Shown here: piece after piece, positions 42,495 through 51,079 of the stretch
Position numbering within the stretch: position 1 is the first letter of the stretch
Layout: each line of letters starts with the position of its first letter
Assembly (NCBI GenBank): GCA_041391925.1
Contig: JAWKNA010000003.1
Location: 1 to 64,000 of the forward strand
DNA length: 64,000 bases
Reading direction: 5' to 3'
Source of the DNA: JBPOFM01 sp041391925
GTDB taxonomy: Bacteria; Bacteroidota; Bacteroidia; Flavobacteriales; Flavobacteriaceae
Position numbers and translations under genes: made by a program
The notes under the pieces: generated by a model
What the model saw: only the letters and a program-made list of their open reading frames with translations
What the model was told of the DNA's origin: nothing
The model's database searches: none

Positions 42495-42506
42495 AATCAA
42501 GACCGA

Positions 42507-43220
42507 ATGAATAAAACATTTCAATTTAAAGAATTCACAGTACACCAAGACCGCTGTGCCATGAAAGTCGGTACCGATTCCGTATTGCTTGGGGCTTGGA
42601 CTTCTTTGAGACATCAACCTCATTCCATTTTAGATATTGGAGCTGGCACTGGCCTTTTAGCCCTGATGTTGGCGCAACGAAGCAGTTCAGAATTAATTGA
42701 TGCTATTGAAATTGACGACAATGCCTATGAACAATGTGTTGAGAATTTTGAACAATCCATTTGGGGTGACCGATTGTTTTGTTACCATACATCCTTAAAA
42801 GAATTTGTTGCAGAAATTGAAGAAAAGTATGACCTCATCATTTCCAATCCGCCTTTTTATTCTGATACTTACAAAAGTGAAAACAAGCAACGCGATTTAG
42901 CTCGCTATGTGGATGCGATGCCATTTCGGCATTTAATCGAAAGTGTTTCAAAATTGCTTTCAAAAGATGGATTGTTTTCAGTGATCATCCCTTTTTCAGA
43001 AGAAAAAGGTTTTATCGTTTTAGCATCTAAAGAACATTTGTTTCCTAACCGTATCTTAAGAGTGAAAGGCTCTCCTTCTTCAGAATTTAAACGCAGTCTA
43101 ATCGAATTCTCATTTACAGAAACTGGAGCCCAAATAGAAGAACTCACCATAGAAATGTCGCGGCATCTCTACACTGAAGACTATATCAAATTGACCAAAG
43201 ATTTCTACCTCAAAATGTAG
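42507..43220 (+). CDS. trmN: tRNA1(Val) adenine-37 N6-methyltransferase family protein
   Basis: 237 aa. Seen: FQFKEFTVHQDRCAMKVGTDSVLLG near the start (the family's opening signature), SAM-binding DIGAGTGLLAL and catalytic NPPF in LIISNPPFYSD. It belongs to the YfiC/TrmN6 group that methylates A37 of tRNA-Val1. A member of the class could also act on other small RNA or protein targets, but the signature is good. 12 bp after rimM. Confidence 0.86.
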   Translation: MNKTFQFKEFTVHQDRCAMKVGTDSVLLGAWTSLRHQPHSILDIGAGTGLLALMLAQRSSSELIDAIEIDDNAYEQCVENFEQSIWGDRLFCYHTSLKEFVAEIEEKYDLIISNPPFYSDTYKSENKQRDLARYVDAMPFRHLIESVSKLLSKDGLFSVIIPFSEEKGFIVLASKEHLFPNRILRVKGSPSSEFKRSLIEFSFTETGAQIEELTIEMSRHLYTEDYIKLTKDFYLKM

Positions 43221-43250
43221 TTTTAAATTGTACGCTGAAAACGTTTTCGT

Positions 43251-43258
43251 TACTTTTG
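43251..43258 (+). promoter_or_regulatory. -7 box upstream of the acyl-CoA dehydrogenase gene
   Basis: tacttttg fits TAnnTTTG 31 bp before the ATG at 43290. The -33 region is not a clear TTTG. Confidence 0.5.
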
Positions 43259-43289
43259 CAATTCACTTAAAAAATAAAATTTCCAAAGA

Positions 43290-44468
43290 ATGAAGCCAGA
43301 TTTGTTTCAAGCACCAGATTACTACAACATCAACGAATTGCTGAACGATGAACACCGTTTGGTCCGTGATGCTGCAAGAGAATGGGTCAAACGTGAAGTC
43401 TCTCCTATTATTGAAGATTATGCACAAAAAGCAGAATTCCCAACCCAAATCATTAAAGGGCTGGCAGAAATCGGTGCTTTTGGACCTTACATACCTGTGG
43501 AATATGGAGGAGCAGGTCTGGACCAAATTTCTTATGGTTTGATTATGCAGGAAATAGAACGTGGCGATTCTGGAGTACGTTCAACGGCATCCGTACAATC
43601 ATCCTTGGTGATGTACCCTATTTGGAAATATGGCAACGAAGCACAACGACAAAAATACTTACCAAAATTGGCTTCCGGAGAATGGATGGGTTGTTTCGGA
43701 TTGACCGAGCCCGACCACGGAAGCAATCCAGGCGGTATGGTTACCAATTTTAAAGATAAAGGTGACCACTATCTTTTGAACGGTGCCAAAATGTGGATAA
43801 GTAATGCGCCATTTGCACAAGTGGCTGTTGTTTGGGCAAAGGATGAAAGCGGAAAGATACATGGATTGATTGTCGAACGTGGCATGGAAGGTTTTACAAC
43901 TCCAGAAACACACAACAAGTGGTCTTTAAGAGCTTCGGCAACTGGAGAACTTATATTTGACAATGTAAAGGTTCCTAAAGAAAATCTATTGCCAAACAAA
44001 TCAGGATTGGGAGCACCACTCGGTTGCTTGGATTCCGCTCGTTATGGAATAGCTTGGGGTGCCATCGGTGCCGCGATGGATTGTTATGATACAGCTTTGA
44101 GATACAGTAAAGAGCGTATCCAATTTGGAAAACCGATTGGGCAGTTCCAATTGCAACAAAAGAAATTGGCAGAAATGATTACTGAAATCACAAAAGCACA
44201 ATTATTGACTTGGCGTTTGGGTGTTTTGAGAAATGAAGGCAAAGCCACTTCTGCTCAAATCTCTATGGCCAAACGCAACAATGTGGATATGGCCATCCAT
44301 ATTGCTCGTGAAGCGCGACAAATACTTGGAGGCATGGGAATTACTGGCGAATATTCCATCATGAGACATTCCATGAATTTGGAAAGTGTCATTACCTATG
44401 AAGGCACACATGATATCCATTTATTGATTACTGGTCTGGATATTACAGGGTTGAATGCTTTCAAGTAA
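43290..44468 (+). CDS. gcdH: Acyl-CoA dehydrogenase, glutaryl-CoA dehydrogenase type
   Basis: 392 aa. Seen: GCFGLTEPDHGSNPGG (FAD-binding and substrate region), MWISNAPFA, the conserved ARYGIAWGA segment and a catalytic base Glu in ITYEGTHDIH near residue 371, all typical of the glutaryl-CoA branch. It would oxidise and decarboxylate glutaryl-CoA to crotonyl-CoA in lysine and tryptophan breakdown, with electrons passing to ETF. A different acyl substrate cannot be ruled out. Single gene with its own promoter. Confidence 0.9.
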   Translation: MKPDLFQAPDYYNINELLNDEHRLVRDAAREWVKREVSPIIEDYAQKAEFPTQIIKGLAEIGAFGPYIPVEYGGAGLDQISYGLIMQEIERGDSGVRSTASVQSSLVMYPIWKYGNEAQRQKYLPKLASGEWMGCFGLTEPDHGSNPGGMVTNFKDKGDHYLLNGAKMWISNAPFAQVAVVWAKDESGKIHGLIVERGMEGFTTPETHNKWSLRASATGELIFDNVKVPKENLLPNKSGLGAPLGCLDSARYGIAWGAIGAAMDCYDTALRYSKERIQFGKPIGQFQLQQKKLAEMITEITKAQLLTWRLGVLRNEGKATSAQISMAKRNNVDMAIHIAREARQILGGMGITGEYSIMRHSMNLESVITYEGTHDIHLLITGLDITGLNAFK

Positions 44469-44486
44469 GATTTGAAATGAAAAAAG

Positions 44487-44506
44487 CTACTCAAAACACG
44501 GAGTAG
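44487..44506 (+). terminator. Weak hairpin after gcdH
   Basis: Stem ctactc (44487-44492) and gagtag (44501-44506) with an 8-nt loop and only a short T-rich tail. Confidence 0.35.
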
Positions 44507-44570
44507 TATATTTCTAAAACTAAAGAAGGTTAATAATCGTATATTTTATAGAACAAAAACTCAATAAAAA

Positions 44571-45320
44571 ATGAAAAATTTAGCCTTTCTATTCACTATT
44601 TGTATAATGACTTTTGGGTCTTGTAGCAACACGAATGAGCAAAATACTCGCTATGAAATGCCTGAAATGAATAATCCTGATGATGACACAGATACTACAG
44701 ACACTGATACAACAACTTTCAAAATATTCGCTCTTGGGGATAGTTACACTATTGGTGAAAGTGTTTGTGAATCCTGTAGGTTTCCAATGCAGTTAAAGGA
44801 CAGTCTCTCGAATTCTTTCAACGAATTTGAATTTTCATTGGACATCATTGCACAAACTGGATGGACGACTACCAATCTCATCAATGCCATCAACACAGAA
44901 AACCCTTCGTCGGATTATGATTTGGTTACATTGCTGATTGGTGTCAACAATCAATATCAACACAAACCTTTTGAACTTTATCAAAATGAGTTCCCGGTTT
45001 TGATACACAAAGCCATCGAATTTGCAAAAGATGATAAAGATAAAATCATCGTAGTTTCAATTCCTGATTATGCCTATACACCTTTTGGTCAAAGCAGACC
45101 TAATCCAGAAACAATTTCCACAGAACTTGACCAATACAATGCTTTTGCCCAAAGTTATTGTGAAGAACGCGGCATCACTTTTGTGAATATTACCGACATT
45201 ACCAGATTGGGTCTCGAACAGACAGAATTAGTCGCTTCCGATGGATTGCATCCGTCGGCATTGGCCTATTCAAAATTTGTAGAACGCCTCCTTCCAATAG
45301 CCGTAGAAAAATTACAGTAA
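44571..45320 (+). CDS. SGNH/GDSL-type hydrolase lipoprotein
   Basis: 249 aa. The signal peptide ends in GSC (lipobox, Cys19), and an acidic Asp/Thr-rich linker with repeated DTD follows. Seen: GDSYTIGE (Ser of block I), GVNNQYQ (block III Asn) and DGLHPS (Asp-His of block V), the complete SGNH set. It is probably an esterase or acyl-hydrolase facing the periplasm or surface, acting on lipid, carbohydrate acetyl or other ester. Substrate unknown. Confidence 0.88.
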   Translation: MKNLAFLFTICIMTFGSCSNTNEQNTRYEMPEMNNPDDDTDTTDTDTTTFKIFALGDSYTIGESVCESCRFPMQLKDSLSNSFNEFEFSLDIIAQTGWTTTNLINAINTENPSSDYDLVTLLIGVNNQYQHKPFELYQNEFPVLIHKAIEFAKDDKDKIIVVSIPDYAYTPFGQSRPNPETISTELDQYNAFAQSYCEERGITFVNITDITRLGLEQTELVASDGLHPSALAYSKFVERLLPIAVEKLQ

Positions 45321-45350
45321 GTTTTACTACATTAGTTAAAACGAATTGTA

Positions 45351-46247
45351 ATGACTTCAAAAACCAGATTGGATAGAGCCTATAAGAAGGCCAAATATAT
45401 CAACTTTGATGATACCAGCAAATTTATCCTATTCAGTGATTGCCATCGAGGTGACAATAGTTTTGCTGACGATTTTGCAAATAATCGAAATATATATTTT
45501 CATGCTTTAAAGCATTATTATGCCGAAGGATTCACCTATTGTGAATTGGGTGATGGTGATGAGCTCTGGGAAAATATTTCTTTTCAGCCCATACTTGAAG
45601 CACATAAGAATGTGTATGAATTAATGCAATTGTTTTACAACCAACAACGATTTCATACCATTTGGGGCAATCATGATATGGTATATCGTAATCCAAAATA
45701 TGTAGAAAAGCATCTTTATACTTATTTTGATGAACGAACTGGCGAAGACAAGCCTTTGTTTCCAAGTATAGAAGTCAATGAAGCCATCGTTTTGAAGCAT
45801 GCAGAAACACAGCAAGAACTATTTCTGGTACACGGTCACCAAGCTGATTGGTGGAATTATACCTTTTAGAAATGGAGCCGATTTTTAGTTCGAATTCTTT
45901 GGAAACCTTTAAATGTAATGGGAATCGCCGACCCAACTACGCCTGCAAAAAACTACAAAGAACTCATAAAAGTAGAGCGTCGAACCAAAAAATGGATAAT
46001 TGAGAACAGCAACCTACTGACTATTGTAGGTCATACGCACAGACCTCGTTTTCCAGAACCTGGCGACATTGCTTATTTTAACGATGGAAGTTGTGTGCAT
46101 CCAAGAAGTATTACAGGTATTGAGATTGAAAAAGGTGAAATATCCTTGATAAAATGGCAGATTGCCACCAATGACGATGGCATTTTACAAATAGTAAGAA
46201 TATTGTTGGAAGGGCCTAAAAAGCTTATTGATTATAAGACTAATTAA
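45351..46247 (+). pseudogene. Metallophosphoesterase interrupted by an in-frame TAG
   Basis: One reading frame of 299 codons broken at 45867-45869 by TAG. Before it, motifs FSDCHRGD, GDGDELW, GNHD and HGHQAD; after it, in the same frame, KWSRFLVRILWKPLN and GHTHRPRF, the last metal-binding motif of calcineurin-like phosphoesterases. The TAG follows TYTF-like context where a Trp (TGG) is plausible, so a single G-to-A change is the likely cause. The 172-aa product would lack the final His motif, so it is probably inactive. Alternatives: sequencing error or read-through. Confidence 0.85.
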
Positions 46248-46576
46248 CTTTCAGGCGCCAACTCTACTTCCAAACCATCCAACTCTGGTGTAATATGAAT
46301 TTGACACCCCAACCGTGAATTATCTTTAACATGAAAAGCTTCACTTAACATCGCTTCCTCATCATCTTGCATTTCTGGTAATGCAGTTTTACTTAATATA
46401 TAACATTGACAAGAAGCACACATGGCCATTCCGCCACAAATACCGATGGTTCCTTCTGGTGCCAATTCATAAGAACGAACGACTTCCATAAGGTTCATGG
46501 CCATATCGGTTGGAGCTAATACTTCATGGGATATACCTTCTCGGTCAATTATTTTAATGGTAATGTCTTGACTCAC
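46244..46576 (-). CDS. [2Fe-2S] ferredoxin
   Basis: 110 aa, adrenodoxin-like. Seen: Cys47, Cys53, Cys56 and Cys91 (ICGGMAMCASC, then LGCQ) as cluster ligands, with an extra Cys58. A cytoplasmic electron carrier. Its ATG abuts the stop of the flavin reductase gene with a 1-bp overlap, so the two form a reductase-ferredoxin pair. Electron acceptor unknown. Confidence 0.92.
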   Translation of the reverse strand: MSQDITIKIIDREGISHEVLAPTDMAMNLMEVVRSYELAPEGTIGICGGMAMCASCQCYILSKTALPEMQDDEEAMLSEAFHVKDNSRLGCQIHITPELDGLEVELAPES

Positions 46577-47637
46577 TAGTCTATGGATTTTACAACCTGT
46601 TTTGGAGCTTCCTTACGTGTGCCATCAAAACCGTCCACGCCACTTACCGTTGTATATTTGAGCACATATTTTTTACCTGGATTGATGATTTGATAAGCAG
46701 CTTGGCACATTAATGTTGCTTCATGGAAACCACACAAAATCAACTTCAATTTCCCTGGATAGGTGTTGACATCTCCAATGGCAAAAATTCCTGGAACGTT
46801 AGTTTGATAGTCCAACGCATTGTTGACGACAATCGCATTTTTTTCAATTTCCAAGCCCCAATTGGCAATTGGGCCTAATTTAGGAGACAGCCCAAACAAG
46901 GGAATAAAGTGGTCACATTCTATTTCAAAACGTTTTTCAATATGTTGAGATTGGGATACGACAACGGCCTTCAAACTCTCATGACCAACCAATCCAATTA
47001 CTTCGGCAGGTGTCACCAAGTTGATTTTTCCTTTATCCTTCAATTCTTGAACTTTTTCAACCGAATCCAAAGCACCTCTAAATTCATTTCGTCTGTGAAT
47101 GAGAGTGACTTCTGAAGCTACTTTAGAAAGAAAAATACTCCAATCGAGAGCAGAATCACCACCACCTGAAATCACTACTCTTTTGTTTCGGTAAATTTCT
47201 GGGTCTTTTATAAAATATTCGACACCTTTATCTTCAAAATAGGGGATATTATCAATCAGAGGTTTACGTGGCTCAAAACTTCCCAAACCACCAGCAATGG
47301 CAATAACTGGCGCTTGATGTTTTGTCCCTTTATTCGTTGTGACAATAAAACTACCATCCACTTGCTTTTCGATGGTTTCTGCGCGCTCGCCCAAAGTAAA
47401 ACCTGGCTCGAACTGTTTGCACTGTTCTAGCAGATTGCTGGTCAAATCACCTGCCAAAATCTCTGGAAATCCGGGGATATCGTAAATGGGCTTTTTTGGA
47501 TAGATTTCAGAACACTGTCCACCCGCTTGTGGCAAGGCATCTATCAAATGGCATTTAAGTTTTAATAATCCAGCTTCGAAGACGGCAAACAAACCTGTTG
47601 GTCCTGCGCCTATGATGAGTATATCGGTTTTAATCAT
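46576..47637 (-). CDS. Ferredoxin--NADP+ reductase, thioredoxin-reductase-like type
   Basis: 353 aa. Seen: FAD-binding GAGPTGLF at the start, NAD(P)H-binding GGGDSALD near residue 159, and a C-terminal FAIGDVNTYPG. The redox CxxC of thioredoxin reductase is missing, which marks the YumC-type ferredoxin/flavodoxin-NADP+ reductases. It moves electrons between NADPH and the ferredoxin encoded immediately downstream. The coupling by overlap supports the pair. Conserved and intact. Confidence 0.9.
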   Translation of the reverse strand: MIKTDILIIGAGPTGLFAVFEAGLLKLKCHLIDALPQAGGQCSEIYPKKPIYDIPGFPEILAGDLTSNLLEQCKQFEPGFTLGERAETIEKQVDGSFIVTTNKGTKHQAPVIAIAGGLGSFEPRKPLIDNIPYFEDKGVEYFIKDPEIYRNKRVVISGGGDSALDWSIFLSKVASEVTLIHRRNEFRGALDSVEKVQELKDKGKINLVTPAEVIGLVGHESLKAVVVSQSQHIEKRFEIECDHFIPLFGLSPKLGPIANWGLEIEKNAIVVNNALDYQTNVPGIFAIGDVNTYPGKLKLILCGFHEATLMCQAAYQIINPGKKYVLKYTTVSGVDGFDGTRKEAPKQVVKSID

Positions 47638-47702
47638 TTAATTTTCTTTCTGAAAAACAAATTTAACAATGAGTAAGCTTGAAATTTATGATGAAAATCA
47701 TT

Positions 47703-47945
47703 TTAAGCTACAACATTAATAACTTGTTCAATTTGAGGCGCATATTTTTTGATGGTCATCTCCACACCAGATTTTAGGGTCATCTGATTGACACTGCATC
47801 CTACACAGGCGCCTTCCAACTGTACTTTCACCAATTTGTCATCTTCAATCGATAATAACGAAATATCACCGCCATCACTTTGTAAGAACGGGCGAATTTC
47901 ATCCAATGCCTTCTCTATATTTACTCTCAATTCTTCAGTGTTCAT
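47703..47945 (-). CDS. NifU-type iron-sulfur scaffold protein (C-terminal domain)
   Basis: 80 aa; a free-standing NifU C-terminal (Nfu) domain with Cys47-x2-Cys50 in GACVGCSVNQMTL, the cluster ligands. It assembles and passes on iron-sulfur clusters. Encoded 4 bp after the Mrp-type gene, a partnership that also points to cluster trafficking; nearby ferredoxin is a plausible client. Confidence 0.93.
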   Translation of the reverse strand: MNTEELRVNIEKALDEIRPFLQSDGGDISLLSIEDDKLVKVQLEGACVGCSVNQMTLKSGVEMTIKKYAPQIEQVINVVA

Positions 47946-47949
47946 GCTT

Positions 47950-49086
47950 CTATTTTTTTACAGCTGAACATCCAGCCATGGTGGTTATTTTTATTGCTTC
48001 AGTAGGAGGCAAATCGTCATTTCGCCTAACAACTTCTGTAACTACATTTTGTGTCAGTTTTTCGAAAGCTTTCTCCAAAGGAGTCGCTGTTTGCAAGGCA
48101 GCTGGATGACCAATATCACCAGCTTCTCGGATACTTTGCACCAATGGAATATCACCTAAAAATGGCACTTTTGAATCTTCTGCCAGATTTTTAGCTCCTT
48201 CCTTTCCAAAGATATAATATTTGTTATTTGGAAGTTCGGCAGGTGTAAAATATGCCATATTTTCAATTATTCCTAGAACTGGCACATTGATGCTTTCTTG
48301 TTGAAACATTGCCACGCCTTTTTTTGCATCCGCCAAAGCCACATTTTGGGGCGTACTGACCACTACAGCGCCAGTTATGGGAAGCGATTGCATGATACTC
48401 AAATGGATATCACCTGTACCTGGGGGCAAATCTATCAACATAAAATCGAGTTCGCCCCAATGTCCGTCAAAAATCATTTGGTTTAAGGCTTTTGCCGCCA
48501 TTGGACCTCGCCAAACAACCGCTTGGTTGGGTTGGGTGAAAAATCCGATGGACAAAATCTTAACGCCATAATTTTCAACAGGTTTCATCTTGGATTTTCC
48601 GTCAATAGTAACTGCCAAAGGGCGCTCCAATTCTACGTCAAACATGATTGGCATGGAAGGTCCGTAGATATCAGCATCCAGAATCCCAACCTTAAAACCC
48701 ATCTTCGCAAGGGTCACTGCCAAATTTGCTGTGACTGTTGATTTTCCGACGCCACCTTTACCCGAAGCTACTGCAACAATGTTTTGTATACCGGGAATTG
48801 GTTTTCCCTTTATGACATTTGCACTTGGTTTTGCTGGCGCATCAACTTTAACATTCACAGTGATTTTGGCTTTTTCATAGACCAAATCATGAATGGCTTT
48901 CATGATTTCCACTTCTGTCTTTTTCTTAGCCTGAAGACTTGGATTGCTGATGGTGATGTCCACTACGACCTCATCACCAAAAGTCACTATGTTTTTTACA
49001 GCTCCACTTACCACCATATTCTGTCCTTCGCCCGGCGCAGAAATAGTTTCGAGTGCTTTGTAGATGTCTTGTTTGTTCAACTTCAT
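47950..49086 (-). CDS. apbC: Mrp/ApbC-family iron-sulfur carrier ATPase
   Basis: 378 aa from the ATG at 49086; a GTG at 49092 would add two residues. Seen: an N-terminal DUF59-like domain (1-85), a deviant Walker A GKGGVGKST near 110-118 and IDLPPGTGD, diagnostic of Mrp/NBP35 proteins. A C-terminal Cys (GCSAVKK) is present, but the usual CxxC is not seen. It loads iron-sulfur clusters onto apoproteins. A -7 box caaatata (minus strand TATATTTG) at 49115-49122 probably starts the Mrp-NifU operon. Confidence 0.93.
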   Translation of the reverse strand: MKLNKQDIYKALETISAPGEGQNMVVSGAVKNIVTFGDEVVVDITISNPSLQAKKKTEVEIMKAIHDLVYEKAKITVNVKVDAPAKPSANVIKGKPIPGIQNIVAVASGKGGVGKSTVTANLAVTLAKMGFKVGILDADIYGPSMPIMFDVELERPLAVTIDGKSKMKPVENYGVKILSIGFFTQPNQAVVWRGPMAAKALNQMIFDGHWGELDFMLIDLPPGTGDIHLSIMQSLPITGAVVVSTPQNVALADAKKGVAMFQQESINVPVLGIIENMAYFTPAELPNNKYYIFGKEGAKNLAEDSKVPFLGDIPLVQSIREAGDIGHPAALQTATPLEKAFEKLTQNVVTEVVRRNDDLPPTEAIKITTMAGCSAVKK

Positions 49087-49240
49087 GCTCACAATTTAGA
49101 TTAATTCTAAAGTGCAAATATACTTAATAAAGATGGAAATGAGAGGATGGGAGTTTGAAGTTTTTTATAGGTGGATTGAGGAATTCTATCTACTACTTTT
49201 AGTGATTATTTGTAAATTTTGCAAAAATTTTGAACTGCAA

Positions 49241-49570
49241 CTACAATTCTTTTCTAGGATCCCAAAACACGTTTTCAAAGTTTTGAATTTGGTTATTCTT
49301 TACTTTTACACCTTCACCTTCCAACAATTGCTGCATTAAATGAGTACCATCAAAATGATGTTTGCCAGTCAAGAGGCCTTGTCTGTTAACCACACGATGT
49401 GCCGGAACGTCCTTTCCAACCGAGCCATTCATGGCATATCCCACCATTCTGGCACTTCTGGCTGCTCCAAGATAGTTGGCAATGGCTCCATAACTTGTGA
49501 CACGGCCATAAGGAATCAATTTGGCCACCTCATAGACTTTATCAAAAAAATTAAGTGTTTCCTGTTGCAT
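49241..49570 (-). CDS. Alkyltransferase-like protein (MGMT family without the reactive Cys)
   Basis: 109 aa. Seen: IPYGRVTSYGAIA, the helix-turn-helix ARSARMVGYAM with an arginine finger, and PAHRVV where methyltransferases have PCHRV (Ala57 in place of the acceptor Cys). It therefore binds O6-alkylguanine without repairing it, flagging it for nucleotide excision repair, as known for ATL proteins. It overlaps the LysE gene stop by 1 bp. Confidence 0.92.
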   Translation of the reverse strand: MQQETLNFFDKVYEVAKLIPYGRVTSYGAIANYLGAARSARMVGYAMNGSVGKDVPAHRVVNRQGLLTGKHHFDGTHLMQQLLEGEGVKVKNNQIQNFENVFWDPRKEL

Positions 49571-50199
49571 TAAAGTTCCATTAAAATGTGAATGAGGGTT
49601 ACTCCGGCAATAAGCCCTGTGATGGTTCCGATAATGTAGTTCATGTTTTTTTGTGATGTGAATTTTCTACTTTTTATTTTATCAAAAAAGAAAATGTAAA
49701 TATATAACATTACAAAAGTTCCCGTTGCTGCTCCTGCCACATAAGAAATGATGGAGGTTCGTTCAAAATCCATCCAACCAAAAGAAGCAATAGTGATTGT
49801 CATATAGGCTTGATACGGAATTGGGAACACATTAATTGCCGAAAGAAACATTCCTTGGAAGAAACGACTGTGTTTGCTTTTGGAATGTGGTTCTACCTCT
49901 GGTTTAGGTTCAGATTTGGCAATCAGCAAAAAATAAACGGTAATCAATACAAAAACAACAAAGGCCACCCTCTGTAATATTTCTATTACACTTTGATGAT
50001 TGCTCAAATATCTTGCAAACATGGCTGCAATATAAGTTTGGAGAAAGACAACAACACAAGCTCCCACTGAAAACATCATACCTCTTACATGACCTTCTTT
50101 AAGACTAATTTTAGCCGCGGTCATATTCAACAGTCCTGGAGGAATGACACCAACAAGTGCAATAATCAAACCCAGAAAGAATAGGACAGTGATGTTCAA
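49570..50199 (-). CDS. LysE-family transporter
   Basis: 209 aa with about six membrane segments. Seen: GVIPPGLLNMTAAKISLKEG near the start, the family signature. Probably exports an amino acid or derivative; substrate unknown. A charged loop around residue 100 separates the two halves. It lies between trmB and the alkyltransferase-like gene on the same strand with almost no gaps. Confidence 0.85.
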   Translation of the reverse strand: MNITVLFFLGLIIALVGVIPPGLLNMTAAKISLKEGHVRGMMFSVGACVVVFLQTYIAAMFARYLSNHQSVIEILQRVAFVVFVLITVYFLLIAKSEPKPEVEPHSKSKHSRFFQGMFLSAINVFPIPYQAYMTITIASFGWMDFERTSIISYVAGAATGTFVMLYIYIFFFDKIKSRKFTSQKNMNYIIGTITGLIAGVTLIHILMEL

Positions 50200-50201
50200 G
50201 T

Positions 50202-50876
50202 TTAGTTGATTTTAAATCTAATATAAGTAATTGGTTTGTTTTTTTCTAAATAGAGGCTTTCATAATGTGTTTGGATGCTTGTTACCTCATCCGGACTTCC
50301 TTCTTGTTTATAAACATTATGGTTGGCATAAAGCACTTCGTGGCCTTCGCCATGCAGCAAGCCCAAAGTGTAGCCGTGCATGAATTCACTGTCTGTTTTG
50401 AGATGGATTACTCCATCGGGTTTAAGGATTTTTTTGTAGCGTTGCAGAAATTCCGAAGTGGTCATTCGATGTTTGGTGCGCTTGTATTTGATTTGTGGAT
50501 CCGGAAAGGTAATCCAGATTTCGTCAACTTCTGCTTGGGCAAAAGCGTGATCTATAAGTTCGATTTGTGTTCTTAAAAAAGCTACATTATCAATGCTTTC
50601 TTGAACTGCTGTTTTTGCACCTCGCCAAAAACGTGCTCCTTTGATATCTATTCCAATGAAATTTTTATTTGGATAGCGTTTAGCAAGTGCAATGCTATAT
50701 TCGCCCTTACCACAACCCAATTCAAGCACTAATGGATGGTTGTTTTTGAAGACCTTTTCGTTCCAACGCCCTTTTAAATCAAATTTTTTATTGACCAGCT
50801 CATCCCGTGTTGGCTGGATGACATTGTGAAAGGTTTCATTTTCTTTAAAGCGTTTGAGTTTATTTTTGCTTCCCAC
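50202..50876 (-). CDS. trmB: tRNA (guanine-46-N7)-methyltransferase
   Basis: 224 aa, normal length. Seen: SAM-binding LELGCGKGEYSIA, GIDIKGARFW and WITFPDPQIKYKRTKHR, the Trp-x-Phe-Pro-Asp-Pro signature of TrmB. It makes m7G46 in the variable loop of tRNAs. First gene of the run trmB-lysE-ATL on the minus strand. Confidence 0.96.
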   Translation of the reverse strand: MGSKNKLKRFKENETFHNVIQPTRDELVNKKFDLKGRWNEKVFKNNHPLVLELGCGKGEYSIALAKRYPNKNFIGIDIKGARFWRGAKTAVQESIDNVAFLRTQIELIDHAFAQAEVDEIWITFPDPQIKYKRTKHRMTTSEFLQRYKKILKPDGVIHLKTDSEFMHGYTLGLLHGEGHEVLYANHNVYKQEGSPDEVTSIQTHYESLYLEKNKPITYIRFKIN

Positions 50877-50949
50877 TTTTATTAACTATTTCTTGATGTT
50901 ATTTTTCAATCGGTAAAATTAGGGAAATATATGTTAGTGGGTAAGTTCG

Positions 50950-50957
50950 TATCTTTG
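50950..50957 (+). promoter_or_regulatory. -7 box upstream of the glycosyltransferase gene
   Basis: tatctttg fits TAnnTTTG; no good -33 TTTG. It lies 122 bp before the ATG, with the repeat-like segment at 50980-51068 between. Confidence 0.4.
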
Positions 50958-50979
50958 AAACTTGTTGAAATTTGCGTTA

Positions 50980-51068
50980 GGGATTGAAGTGGCATCCTTT
51001 TTTGCAAAATGCAAAAAAGATATAGCGAAAAGCCCGTCCTCCCGAAAGTTTTCGGGAAGGAAACGCCC
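50980..51068. repeat. Intergenic segment with two hairpins, repeat-like
   Basis: Starts around ggattgaagtggcatcc and holds a stem ttttttgca/tgcaaaaaa (near 50999-51019), then a stem cccgaaa/tttcggg (51041-51056), ending in aaacgccct. From memory it resembles interspersed intergenic palindromic repeats of Flavobacteria, but only one copy is visible here. Confidence 0.4.
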
Positions 51069-51079
51069 TTAATGGACTA

